A DNA stretch of 64,000 nt from Saitoella complicata NRRL Y-17804 (Eukaryota; Ascomycota; Saitoellomycetes; Saitoellales; Saitoellaceae). Made by a program: the position numbers and the translations under genes. The stretch lies in assembly GCF_001661265.1 (NCBI RefSeq), contig NW_017566994.1, positions 669,285 through 733,284 of the forward strand, written 5' to 3'. Of the stretch, positions 54,313 to 63,871 are shown one piece after another. Numbering within the stretch: the first letter of the stretch is position 1; every line of letters starts with the position of its first letter. The notes under the pieces are model-generated. The model saw nothing but the letters and a program-made list of their open reading frames with translations, did no database searches and was not told where the DNA came from.

Positions 54313-54801
54313 TCACTCCCCACCAAAGACCTCCATCAAGAACTCCTCGGCATCAGCCTCAATTCCAGGTTCTTCACTTTCTCTAGGTCCTCCGATTGCA
54401 CACTTCGTGATCCGATGAATTTGAAGCCATTGCTTGACCTTGTGGATTTCACCCTCCCCCGCAGCGTTCAAGTCCACAAAACACATGGTCTTCCCCTCCT
54501 CTTCTGCCTCGTCTACGCCCAGCTTGGTCCCACCTATTGCTTTCTCCTTCGGACCGCGTAGGATTGTAAGGATGCCATTGGCATCGTGCATGTTCAACTT
54601 TGTACGTTCAGCAGTCTCCGAACTTGAAGTTTCGCGGAGGAAAAGGATGTAGGCATCGGGGATGCGTCCGCGTTCGTTGGTGAAGTTGTGGGGGACCCAG
54701 CCGGTTAGAGGGATGGAGAGGTGGAGGGCGGTGCGGATTGCCGCTGTGTCGACACCGGTTTGGGCGCCGGAGATGATGGTGAAGAGGGAGGTATGTTCCA
54801 T
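54313..54801 (-). CDS. YpsA/SLOG-like protein (putative molybdenum carrier family)
   Basis: 162 residues, intronless. The N-terminus FTIISGAQTGVDTAAIRTAL (about 7-26) is the nucleotide-binding GGQTGVDRAAL-type loop of the SLOG superfamily; TGWVPHNFTNERGRIPDAY follows, matching the GWCPKGRRAEDGxIP segment of proteins annotated as putative molybdenum carriers. The later parts, RTKLNMHDANGILTIL and GKTMCFVDL, complete the Rossmann-like fold. The first Gly of GGQTGVD is Ala here. These proteins are mostly bacterial, so a bacterial origin is possible, but base composition is like the neighbours. The biochemical role of the family is not established; nucleotide-derivative binding is inferred. Confidence 0.78.
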   Translation of the reverse strand: MEHTSLFTIISGAQTGVDTAAIRTALHLSIPLTGWVPHNFTNERGRIPDAYILFLRETSSSETAERTKLNMHDANGILTILRGPKEKAIGGTKLGVDEAEEEGKTMCFVDLNAAGEGEIHKVKQWLQIHRITKCAIGGPRESEEPGIEADAEEFLMEVFGGE

Positions 54802-55135
54802 GAAATTGAGACCCGCCGTGGGGTAATGCTGAGCAGAAGGAAGTAGAGGACCTTAGAAGAGGAGGGTCAACGAGTATCGTGCGCCTTGTCGCGGATGCAG
54901 CTGTTTCGGGGACGAGATGCAAAAACGGGACACAGCTGCTCTGCAATATGGATGCTTAAAGGATTTGAATACAATAGAGCCCATCTTTAGAGTTCAGAAG
55001 CAGCTGTTCCATCGGAGTTGTCTATAGTCATTCCTTAACCGATATATCCTATCACATCCCTTCAATCCCTCTACCGCTGCTGCATCCGATATGCTCTATA
55101 GTACTGTGTAGTCCTCTAGCCGTCCCCCACTATAG
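54802..55135. other. intergenic, SLOG-like gene to TRM3
   Basis: About 330 bp holding the SLOG-like promoter and the TRM3 3' end. No gene or structured element was seen. Confidence 0.4.
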
Positions 55136-58100
55136 CTACGGCTTGATCCCACCCCTGATCTGCTTCGTATACTCATACAACAACAAACTCGCACTCACAT
55201 GCACATTCAAACTCCTCGTGTACCCATACTGCGGGATCTCAATAACCTGATCCACCTCGACCAACAAATCCGCGTCCACGCCCTCCTTCTCCCTTCCGAG
55301 GAGTAGGACGCATTTTTCAGGGAAGGCGTAGGTGCCTAAGACGACAGAAGAGGACGATTGTTCGAGTGCGATGATGGTGTATCCCTCTGCTTTTTTCTCG
55401 CGGAGGAAGTCTTTGATACTGGGTTCTTTGACTTCGTGCAGCGGCATCCATACTTCGGAACTCACGCTCACGCTTTGAAATCCGGCGGTTTTGACGACGG
55501 TGATGTCGTCGAGGCAGAGAAGCTCGGCGCGCATGATCTCAGCCGTTCTGCAGATTCCAGCGAGGTTTGGTTTTTGAGAGATGAGGGAGGCGACGACGAT
55601 GATACTGCTGCGGTCTTTGGCGGTGTCGCGTTCTGCGTCGGCGTTTTCTTCGAGGAAGGTATCCCACGCGCCACTCTTGCTCTGCAACGCACCGCTTGCT
55701 TCTTCTTCGACTTTGGTAGGTTCGTCCTCGACAACCTCCCCAGCAACTTCCTCGTACTCATCCGCACCAAGCTTCACTTCCCTTCTGTCGTCCGTACCGA
55801 TCCTTTCGAATACAGAAGGCTGAATCCTTTCCGTCTCAGTCGGATCACACAACCTAACCATCTTGTGCCACATGACCGCAAGCGTATGGTCCCTGACAGG
55901 ATCAAACTCACTCAAATACCAGTTTTCTGCAAACTTGGCGTGAATGGACGTGTATTGAGGCGACGTCGCGCAGTACTCGGCGGTCTTAGCGAACGCTGAG
56001 TTGCTGGTAATGGGCTTGATTCCAAGCTTTTCTGCATCCTGCCAGATTTTGAGGAAGGAGGAGGCAGCGTGGTGACGCAGTGCGCTTCTGTTGGCGCAGG
56101 TGAACGGCATGATGTTCTCAATTAACTCCTTGTGGACTTGCTCACGAACATCTTCTGGCGCAACCCTAGCGTGTACGACACCGATGTTGATCAACGAGAT
56201 GCAGACGTGCGGTCTGAGCTCCTCCTTACCCTCGGTAAACAAAGCCCAGACCTTCGTCTTTATCAAATCCAGTGCAGGGAAGAGACACGCAACCCGCACG
56301 ATCGCCCATTCGATGAAGCATTTAACACTCGGCATACTCTCCACTGACAGCGCGTGCAAAAGGTTGTCCAAAACGCCCTCCACAGCCTCCTGATCCAAGA
56401 ACCTGTCCAGCAGGATAACGAGACGCCATTGACTCAGCTTCAATCTATGCTCAACCTGATTCTCATGGTACACCTTCGCCAAAAACTTAGGCTTCAACGC
56501 ATGCGCGAAGACCACCTCCCTCATCCCCTCCGCAAACTCCTTCGCGTACGGGTCCGCCGTCTCCAAACGAGCGAACACGTCGATAAGGCGTGCTTTGGCC
56601 ATCACGTCGTGATCACCGTAGTATTTCTCATAACTTGCGCCTTGTTGACGGTGTTCGACTTCATCCAGGATGTATCCGAAGGTAATCTCCAACTTCTCGT
56701 CCGTGCCGCGGAATGGGTCGTACGAGAAGATGTCGTAGATGAGGTACTGGAAGTAACTCAAACTCGCGACTGCGACGCCACGATCCGACTCATATGTTCG
56801 AACCCAGAACTCAGCTAAGCGCTTGACCAAATGCGGCACAATACTCCGCCTGTTTCGGCCCGTCTCGAGAATGTTGTGGCCAGTGTTCACGAGGGCGGCG
56901 TACAACTCCTCATCAGCGATATCGGCCATGATCCTTTCGCAGCCGTAGACAGCGTCGATGAAAGACATGCATAGTTCGGCGGACTTGAAGACAGATTCTG
57001 GTCCTACTGAACACATCTCGTACATCTCCTCCACTAACTCCGCTGCTTGTTGTGTCGCCTGAACTTCGACGGAGAATTTTTCGTACAGTGATTTGAAAGA
57101 CTTCAACATCTGCGTCAACGCTTTCGGCTTCGCTTTGGATACATCATGTTTCAAGCAGGTCAACACACGGCTGACACGTTCAGTGGTAAGGCTGCTCTCT
57201 TCGGTGGTGTCGAGGAACACCCCTACAGCCGCGTACCTCTTGGCGAGATCTTCATCCGCATTCTCAGCTTGTTCTCTCATTTCGTACAGCGTTGCGGCTT
57301 TCTCCGCCTCCTCCCCACCAGCCTCCAAAGCCTTCAAGAACCTGCTTTCTGGGTCAGGATCATCCTTGTTGACGCTAGCGAGCCACACGTTCCACTTTGC
57401 CTCCTCCGCGTCCCCCTGATCAACAGCAATCTGCTCTCCAATCATCCTCTGCACCAAGTTCGCCAACAACTCCTTCCGAAGATCCGTATACATTGACCCC
57501 TTCCTATTGCTCGTAACGATGGTCTTCAACAACTTTGCGCTTTCCTCGTCAACACACTTGCCGATACCGACGAGGTAGTCGGCGATGGCGAGGAGGAGGT
57601 AGGTGGTCATACCGGCAGTTTGCGCATCCTCGACCGTGAATTTGACCAACCTCTTCATAAACTCCTTCTCGTCCGCTTCAGTAGCCTGACTTGACATGAC
57701 TTCCTTCGCCAGCGCGAAGACATGGTTGCCGTGAACACAAACTCCAATGGCGGTCACTGTGAACCACCGAGGCAAGTCCGCGAAGGTCAAGAGTGTGCCG
57801 ACCAAAAAGTCCCACTCACTCGTGATGCCCTTGATGGAGGCGGCAGTCGTGGCGAGGTGTTTCCAGAGCAATCTCTTACTCGCATCACTCTTCGAGCCCA
57901 ACCCAGCTCTCAACAGGATCGTCGCCCAAGTCGCATTTCTCGGGTCTTGTGGCGGGGTGGAGGAGGAGGGGGTTGATCTCTCGAGGAGTTTGGTAAGCGG
58001 TACGAGTGCTGGCCGAAGCTGATGTGGTGAACCCTCCTTAAGAATTTCATACAAGTCGAAGAAATTAGACCACTCTGGACTCCGCTGACGATGCTGATAA

Positions 58101-59065
58101 TTCAACTTGGGCAACAGCGCCGTCGCTCTCTTCAGAATGTACATCGCCAACTTTTGGGGTAGACTCGATCCTGACCCCAATCCCTCACTCAACAGTCGCC
58201 AGAAGTGAGCGGCGTTCAGATAGCTATCTCGTCGCTCCCGGTCGATATGTTGGGGTTGTGACCGGGTTCCATCGTCCAATAACATAGACTCTGAGACCTT
58301 GCTCAACCGTGCCCAGAAATGTATCAAAAGTCCGTATCCGGCCTCGACCCAAAGAGTACTCCTTGTCCTTACCAGCACTTGTATTCGTTCATAGACGAGC
58401 TCGTGGTGGAACGTTGCACCATCTGAGTTGGCGAGTGATGTTCCGAGCGCGGTGACGGAGGCTTTGACGAGCTCCACGTCTCTTAATCCGGTCGCACTCA
58501 AGAATGCCTTCAGTAATCTCGGATCATCCGATGATGGTGATGCGTGACTCCCCAAGAACTGCAGGTAGGCCAACATAACTTCCCGGCTCGGGCACTCCTG
58601 ACCCTCATTTCCCCTCACCTCCTCCACGGGGTCGATCTCGAATGCCTCGTCGCTTGACCGGTGCTGGCTCTGTGCTTCCAACAAGAATCTCTCCAACTTC
58701 TCCAGGATCGTTTCGATAACCTTCTCATGCAACTCCTTCCACTCCTCCAGTAACAGCGCAACCTCATTGACCACCTTCGCGCTCGTGTTCGTCGGATCGC
58801 GCTCCAACAACTGCACACACTTCCCATGCAGTGACAGTAGGAGCTGCTTGTCCGAATATCTCATCCACGCAAACGGCTGTACGGGATCAACCTTCAACAC
58901 CCCCCTCAAAGTCTCCAACAACGAAACCACCGCATCCTCATCCTTATCCGCGTCCGTCTCGCGTAACGACGCCGCAAGACTAACAGCCAAATCCCTTGTC
59001 TTAATCTGTGGCCCGGATTGTCCATGGCTATTGATTAATGCCAACAAAGCCTGTAATGAGGCCAT
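55136..59065 (-). CDS. TRM3: tRNA (guanosine-2'-O-)-methyltransferase Trm3/TARBP1-like
   Basis: Methylates the 2'-O of G18 in the D-loop of tRNAs using S-adenosylmethionine. 1309 residues in one uninterrupted frame (yeast Trm3 is about 1430). The first ~1100 residues are alpha-helical, HEAT-like, with little recognisable motif content, as in TARBP1. The last ~150 residues are the SpoU/SPOUT knot: motif 1 SLISQKPNLAGICRTAEIMRA, a middle CVLLLGREKEGVDADLL (motif 2) and motif 3 EIPQYGYTRSLNVHVSASLLLYEY. All three match active enzymes: the N..G.CRT arginine, the GxExxG glutamate and the SLNVxxA asparagine are present. Cytoplasmic. Confidence 0.95.
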   Translation of the reverse strand: MASLQALLALINSHGQSGPQIKTRDLAVSLAASLRETDADKDEDAVVSLLETLRGVLKVDPVQPFAWMRYSDKQLLLSLHGKCVQLLERDPTNTSAKVVNEVALLLEEWKELHEKVIETILEKLERFLLEAQSQHRSSDEAFEIDPVEEVRGNEGQECPSREVMLAYLQFLGSHASPSSDDPRLLKAFLSATGLRDVELVKASVTALGTSLANSDGATFHHELVYERIQVLVRTRSTLWVEAGYGLLIHFWARLSKVSESMLLDDGTRSQPQHIDRERRDSYLNAAHFWRLLSEGLGSGSSLPQKLAMYILKRATALLPKLNYQHRQRSPEWSNFFDLYEILKEGSPHQLRPALVPLTKLLERSTPSSSTPPQDPRNATWATILLRAGLGSKSDASKRLLWKHLATTAASIKGITSEWDFLVGTLLTFADLPRWFTVTAIGVCVHGNHVFALAKEVMSSQATEADEKEFMKRLVKFTVEDAQTAGMTTYLLLAIADYLVGIGKCVDEESAKLLKTIVTSNRKGSMYTDLRKELLANLVQRMIGEQIAVDQGDAEEAKWNVWLASVNKDDPDPESRFLKALEAGGEEAEKAATLYEMREQAENADEDLAKRYAAVGVFLDTTEESSLTTERVSRVLTCLKHDVSKAKPKALTQMLKSFKSLYEKFSVEVQATQQAAELVEEMYEMCSVGPESVFKSAELCMSFIDAVYGCERIMADIADEELYAALVNTGHNILETGRNRRSIVPHLVKRLAEFWVRTYESDRGVAVASLSYFQYLIYDIFSYDPFRGTDEKLEITFGYILDEVEHRQQGASYEKYYGDHDVMAKARLIDVFARLETADPYAKEFAEGMREVVFAHALKPKFLAKVYHENQVEHRLKLSQWRLVILLDRFLDQEAVEGVLDNLLHALSVESMPSVKCFIEWAIVRVACLFPALDLIKTKVWALFTEGKEELRPHVCISLINIGVVHARVAPEDVREQVHKELIENIMPFTCANRSALRHHAASSFLKIWQDAEKLGIKPITSNSAFAKTAEYCATSPQYTSIHAKFAENWYLSEFDPVRDHTLAVMWHKMVRLCDPTETERIQPSVFERIGTDDRREVKLGADEYEEVAGEVVEDEPTKVEEEASGALQSKSGAWDTFLEENADAERDTAKDRSSIIVVASLISQKPNLAGICRTAEIMRAELLCLDDITVVKTAGFQSVSVSSEVWMPLHEVKEPSIKDFLREKKAEGYTIIALEQSSSSVVLGTYAFPEKCVLLLGREKEGVDADLLVEVDQVIEIPQYGYTRSLNVHVSASLLLYEYTKQIRGGIKP

Positions 59066-59376
59066 TTTTTTGTGGACGTCGTTTCTTGATTCCTGGGGCT
59101 ATGTAACGTCGACTTTTTGGCAAGCCCTCGCGTGCCTGAATTGACCGAATGAGGAAACCAGATCAAAGGGAGAGGTTTTAACTCAGAAACCTTCCGTTTT
59201 CCAATTAAAATGCTAACATGCCCTCGCGCTCTATGATAAAAACAGAAAGTACAAACAAAAGGCGTACGAGAGCTAGCATGCGAAAATCCCAGAAACAAAA
59301 ACAAAACATTGCAGATCCTCCCTCTCATTCTTTCGTATTCTCTTCCGTTTATCTTCCCTTCTCTTCTTTCTGCAGA
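59066..59376. other. intergenic, TRM3 promoter and SKT5 3' end
   Basis: About 310 bp. The stretch has A-rich (ACAGAAAGTACAAACAAAAGG) and CT-rich runs; no gene is supported. Confidence 0.4.
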
Positions 59377-61245
59377 TCACATAATCACACAATCCTTCTC
59401 CTGCTTCTCCTTTTTCCCCCCATTACCTTCCTTCTTCCGTCTCACCCGTCCACCCCCCTCACTCCCACTCTCACTACTCTCAATCGGCTGCCGCACACTT
59501 CCCTGTCCCCCAACATTAACCCCATTCAACCCATTCAACCTCGCAACAGCCCTCTCATCCCCATGCTCAATAGCCCTAGCATACCATTCCCTCGCCCCCT
59601 CCACATCCCTTCCCCTCCCAATCCCCATCTCGAGGAAGTATCCGACAGCATACTCCGCTTTGGGGTTCCCGGCTTCCGCAGCCTTGAGCGCCCACTCAAA
59701 CGCAAGTGCCTCGTCTTTCGGGAGAGAAGGCGGCGCACCGACCATACACCACGCGCACAACGCCAACATCGCACCCGAATGCCCCGTCCCCTCCTGTGCC
59801 GCAATCGCATAAAAGTGAATCGAGAGTCCCGCGTCCGGATGGAGCCCAAGCCGTCCATACTCGTACGCCTCACCCAACCTAAACGCCGCCTCGACGTGTC
59901 CGAGTTCCGCGGCTTTTGTGAAGAGCTGTGCGGCGTATTGCTCGTCTTTGAAGATATTCGCTTCGTCTACACCGACGAGATGGAGGAGTCCCAACTCGTA
60001 CGGCGCGGACGCATAGCCCACGCTCGCCGCCTCCGCAGCGCGCTTCAACCACTTCACTCCCTCCCTCCTATCGCGTTTCAGTGCCAGATCGCCCGCCATG
60101 TGGGCTTTTCCGAGTCGTAGCATCGCACCTGGGTGGTTTGCTGTAGCGCTCTTTGTCAAGAACTGTACGGCCTTATGCGGATCCCGCTTGCAGCCCCATC
60201 CATACTCATACGACAACCCGACCCTCCAGGAAGCTTCCGCGTGTCCATGTTTAGCAGCGAGCACGAAAAGCGGGAACGCCCTCTCCAAATCCGGTTTCCC
60301 CATCCCAACCCCTCCAGCGCCATCCGCATCATTCTTCCCAATGACTCCGGTCGCATAACAATCTCCAAGGAAGTATTGTGCGTTCACGTGACCCCTATCC
60401 GCCAACCGCCTCAACACCCCCGCCGCCTCTTTGATGAGTTCATTCTGCTTACTCTTCGCCTGACTCGGGTCGGTGGGGGATAATTCCTCCGCACTCATCT
60501 CCCGTGCAGCATCAATCATAAAGCACGCAAACTCAAACTGAATCGCCGGATCCCCCGTCTTTTTCGCATTCGCCCGATACATATCCAACGTCCTCGCATG
60601 CCCCAACAAGCTCGCTCCACCCCCAACCGGGAGTGTCGGGGTTGTGGGTGCACTCCATGCGGCTAAGTCCGGGAGCGAGTTGGTCCGGGAGTGGGGGTCG
60701 GTTGTGGGGGGTTCGAGGTAGGGGATATTCGCACTATTCGGGGTTCCGGGCCGGATGCTGGGGGAGAGTCGACCACCGTAGACGGAGGGGACGAGGGAGC
60801 GAGCACGGGATGCTTGTCGTGTATGCGCGAGTGACTGTCTATGCTGCGCTGTCGTAATAGGCTGTTGTGCTTGTCCGTATATCGACCCAGACCCCGAACC
60901 CGCCGCCATCGCCGCGGACATATTCCGTGCCATCCTTTCCCGATCACTTCCGCTACTCGGCGAGTCGGAGGGACTGTAGCGCTGTTGTCGCCCTTGTCCA
61001 TATGTATTCAGGTTATGTTGCTGTTGACCAGCGCCCGTACCCGAACCGGAGCCAGAACCGGAGGTGTCGAAGGAGGTATGCGAACTAATCGAACTCGTGC
61101 CACCCAGTCGCTGCTGTAACGCCAACAAATTCGGCGAAGAGGCATACGCTGGTCCCGGATGATGGAGGGACAGGGAGGGCTGTGGCGAGGGGGTTGAGGT
61201 TGGTGGGGCTGGAAGGGGTTTTGTTGCTCCTTGTGGCGTGGTCAT
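59377..61245 (-). CDS. chitin synthase activator Skt5/Chs4-like Sel1-repeat protein
   Basis: Activates and localises chitin synthase at septa and wall sites. 622 residues from ATG 61245; the frame is open further upstream but has no earlier ATG. A disordered N-terminus (about 1-200; Ser/Gly/Gln-rich) precedes at least seven Sel1 repeats of the form A...LG..Y..G (AQYFLGDCYATGVIG, ASWRVGLSYEYGWGC, AMLRLGKAHMAGDL, APYELGLLHLVGVD, AAFRLGEAYEYGRLG, AEYAVGYFLEMGIGRG). A basic region RVRRKKEGNGGKKEKQEKD leads to a C-terminal CVIM, a CaaX box with Met, expected to be farnesylated as in yeast Chs4. Intronless. The last intact conserved gene before the chromosome end. Confidence 0.94.
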   Translation of the reverse strand: MTTPQGATKPLPAPPTSTPSPQPSLSLHHPGPAYASSPNLLALQQRLGGTSSISSHTSFDTSGSGSGSGTGAGQQQHNLNTYGQGRQQRYSPSDSPSSGSDRERMARNMSAAMAAGSGSGSIYGQAQQPITTAQHRQSLAHTRQASRARSLVPSVYGGRLSPSIRPGTPNSANIPYLEPPTTDPHSRTNSLPDLAAWSAPTTPTLPVGGGASLLGHARTLDMYRANAKKTGDPAIQFEFACFMIDAAREMSAEELSPTDPSQAKSKQNELIKEAAGVLRRLADRGHVNAQYFLGDCYATGVIGKNDADGAGGVGMGKPDLERAFPLFVLAAKHGHAEASWRVGLSYEYGWGCKRDPHKAVQFLTKSATANHPGAMLRLGKAHMAGDLALKRDRREGVKWLKRAAEAASVGYASAPYELGLLHLVGVDEANIFKDEQYAAQLFTKAAELGHVEAAFRLGEAYEYGRLGLHPDAGLSIHFYAIAAQEGTGHSGAMLALCAWCMVGAPPSLPKDEALAFEWALKAAEAGNPKAEYAVGYFLEMGIGRGRDVEGAREWYARAIEHGDERAVARLNGLNGVNVGGQGSVRQPIESSESGSEGGGRVRRKKEGNGGKKEKQEKDCVIM

Positions 61246-62080
61246 CTTCTTGTTGTTGGAGAAGGGAAGAACAAGTCTGGAGAATGAAAGCTGTTTGTTT
61301 GACTTGCTTTTGGCTATCGATAACCAACAGCTGCTGCTTTGAGGTGTCACCTTTATTCCTTCCCGTTGCTGTCGTGCCGACGGATGAGGTTGTCCGTGTG
61401 TCGATCGCGATCACCACAACAAAAAAAGCGCGACAGAAAAAGTCTTTCCTTCAAACTTGGCTCCGAAGTATTTCAAACTCGTCAGGCTTTCTGCTCGTCG
61501 GTAACAGTTGATGCTTGAGCTCAGGCCTTACTCTGAACCAACCGTCGTCTTTCCGTTTGGTCTTGGGAGGTTAAGCCGGTTGTTAGTGCGCAGCTGCAGT
61601 GGGGCGCCTACACCTACACAAAGCCTGCCCTGCGCTAATAATTCCGATGATGATGCGATGACTTTTGCTTCGAGTCGTTCGGCTGCGGCGGTTCTTCTGC
61701 TCGAGGGAGCTGTGCTAACCCCAACTTCACGGGTCGCTCCGTCTTCACACATACACGCGACACGCCTGCACTTTCCCCCGGAGACGCGCTTGCCCCCCAG
61801 CCCCGGCGTGCGTGCCCGGGGATGGCACCTGGCGGCGTTGGCGTGTTGCTAAGAATAGAACGCAGTGGGAGGCGGCCTACATACAACCTTCACTCCATGT
61901 CCCGACTTACGTCCATGCGTTCTCTCATTATCATTATGCCTATGCTCATCGTATCCAAGGTATTCTGGCGGTCTCAGCCGCACCCCCATGTCCATGTCCG
62001 TGCTATACCCAACAGTTAATCCCAATGCCCATGCCCATGCCCATGCCCAGCGGCAATCATACAATCTGTCTCATAACCCT
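61246..62080. other. intergenic, SKT5 promoter to ligase copy 3' end
   Basis: About 830 bp with no supported gene; ORFs up to 244 codons starting here are antisense shadows of the ligase copy. Contains the hexamer repeat at 62025. Confidence 0.45.
62025..62048. repeat. short tandem repeat (ATGCCC)4
   Basis: Four perfect ATGCCC units. Neighbouring CCCCCATGTCCATGTCC looks like diverged copies, so the array was probably longer. No known function. Confidence 0.8.
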
Positions 62081-63790
62081 CTACTCCTCGCTCTCTTCAT
62101 CCTGCTCCTCAACCCTCCCTCTGCACGCCTCCATAACCCCCCACATCCCATCCTTACTCAACATTCTCTCCCCCTCGACTGCCTCAAAAATCTCTCTGTC
62201 AACCAAACTTCTCATCCATGCCGCTTGTGTCGGTTTCTCGCCCCGCGCACGACGCGAGATGAGGGAGAGCTGCCGGTGAAGGGTGTCGTGGGTCGTAGCG
62301 GGGATGGGTTCGTGTTGTTTGATGTAATCTTCCACGAGCTCCATGACCCCGCCATCCTCGTGGGGGATTTCGTCGATGCTCATCTCCCTCCCCTCCGTCC
62401 ACCAAAACTTTTGCGTGATTACTGCGTCACGTCGTTGTGCCCTCTCCATGTTCTCCCTAACCTTAGCCACCTCCACCCTGGCCCCTCATCCCCTCTCCAA
62501 CCCCGCCCAAACCGCGAGCACCACGAACGTAACGAGGGAGGCGTTCTCGCTGTCACGGAGCTGTACATCCATGGGACGGAACTCGACTTTCCAGCCTGAG
62601 GAACCGGAGAGAGGAGGTGGTTTTAGGCGGGTGGTGGGGTATGTTGAGGTTGTGTACAGTGTCTGAAATGTCTCGTCACTCTCCTTCTCGTTGTTCGATG
62701 GTGGTGTTGGGATGAGGTCCGTGGGGAGGGTTATGGGTGCGGAGAGTGCGCGGCCGATGGTCGAGGCAAGGCCGGGGTCCACTGAGGCTTTTTCCATAGC
62801 TGAGGCGATGTCGGGGAGGATTGGGGAGGCTGGGATGTCGTTTAGCTTACGGCGAGACCGGGTGAGGTAGTGCTCGACAGCACCCCACTGCCTCACTCCA
62901 CCCCCCTCCGTGTCTTTCCCGACCCGAATCGTGTCCATCTGCGTCCCCCACCGCGTATCCCCCCCAACCACCCTTCCCGCAAAAAACGGACTTGCAGCAC
63001 TTAGTGCCAACATGACCGGTGCGAGTGGGAGGAGGATGTCGTGAGCGCGACATGCGTCGGCCATGGATTCGAGTTGGAGAGTGACTTGGAGGCCACAGCT
63101 GAATGCGCCGATTAACGTCCCAGGTGGGTTACGAAACTCGATGGTACCCTTGGGGGGCGGGCGGGTGTGGTGCGAGCACGTTGACGCCAAGGGCACGGTG
63201 GTGGAGGCACGGGAGGACGCGGTGTATAGTTCGCCGCGTTGACGGTATTTCGGGAGAGGGGTGATGAGGGTTGGGGAGAGGGGTGTGAGATGCGCTGGTG
63301 GAATCGATTCGGGGGAGAGGATTGGGAGGGTTGACAGGGGGAGGTAGTGGGTGTATGGGGTGCAGACGGTTTTGACGGCGAGTCGTCTGTCATCACCACG
63401 CATGTTAGTCTTGATACATCAATGAGCAGATCCGGGCTATGACCTCGTCTGCATGTCTTTTTGCACGCTCGCCAACCCATCAAGCGTCCCAGCGTATGGT
63501 ATACGGGGTGTGTGCTCAAGCATACTCGCACCAAACTCAGCTTGCCACACCCCCGTATCGCCATGACTCTCCTTTAACTTCTCGATCAACAACAACGACG
63601 GGGTAGACGGCAGCACGAGTTTATGGGTCGGCGCGAAATGCAGGATGTGGGATTCGATCTCGTCGCCGAAGGTTAGTGAGTCGGAGCGACGATGGCGGTG
63701 AATGCGGTGGAGGTGGAGGAATTGGCGGAGGGCGGTGCGACGGAGGGAGTTCATGGGATGGCAAGGAAGCGAGGTAGGGAGAGGGACCAT
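62081..63790 (-). pseudogene. glutamate-cysteine ligase (GCL/GSH1) copy with in-frame TGA
   Basis: Exons 63790-63444 and 63386-62081 (57-nt intron, GTCATA donor, branch GACTAAC, GACAG) encode a eukaryotic-type glutamate-cysteine ligase, the first enzyme of glutathione synthesis. Landmarks: LTFGDEIESHI, WQAEFGASMLEHTP, VQKDMQTRR, CGLQVTLQLESMADAC, LAPVMLALSAASPFF, RWGTQMD, WKVEFRPMDVQLRDSENAS, then VRENMERAQRRDAV and ISRRARGEKPTQAAWMR. A TGA at 62486-62488 interrupts it, yet the frame and the spacing to the next conserved motif are kept exactly, so one nonsense change is the simplest reading. The copy is short and divergent (several family blocks reduced), and its start lies about 80 bp from the telomere. 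A sequencing error or readthrough cannot be excluded. Confidence 0.82.
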
Positions 63791-63871
63791 TGTAGCGATT
63801 TGGGGGATGTATGCTACGGTTGTTTTGTTTGGTGTTTTGTTTGGTGGTGAGTTTGGGGGTGTATGCAACGG

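Noticed and set aside
61865-62599. 244-codon plus-strand frame near the chromosome end
   Set aside because: Antisense to the ligase copy. His/Ala runs come from the ATGCCC repeat.
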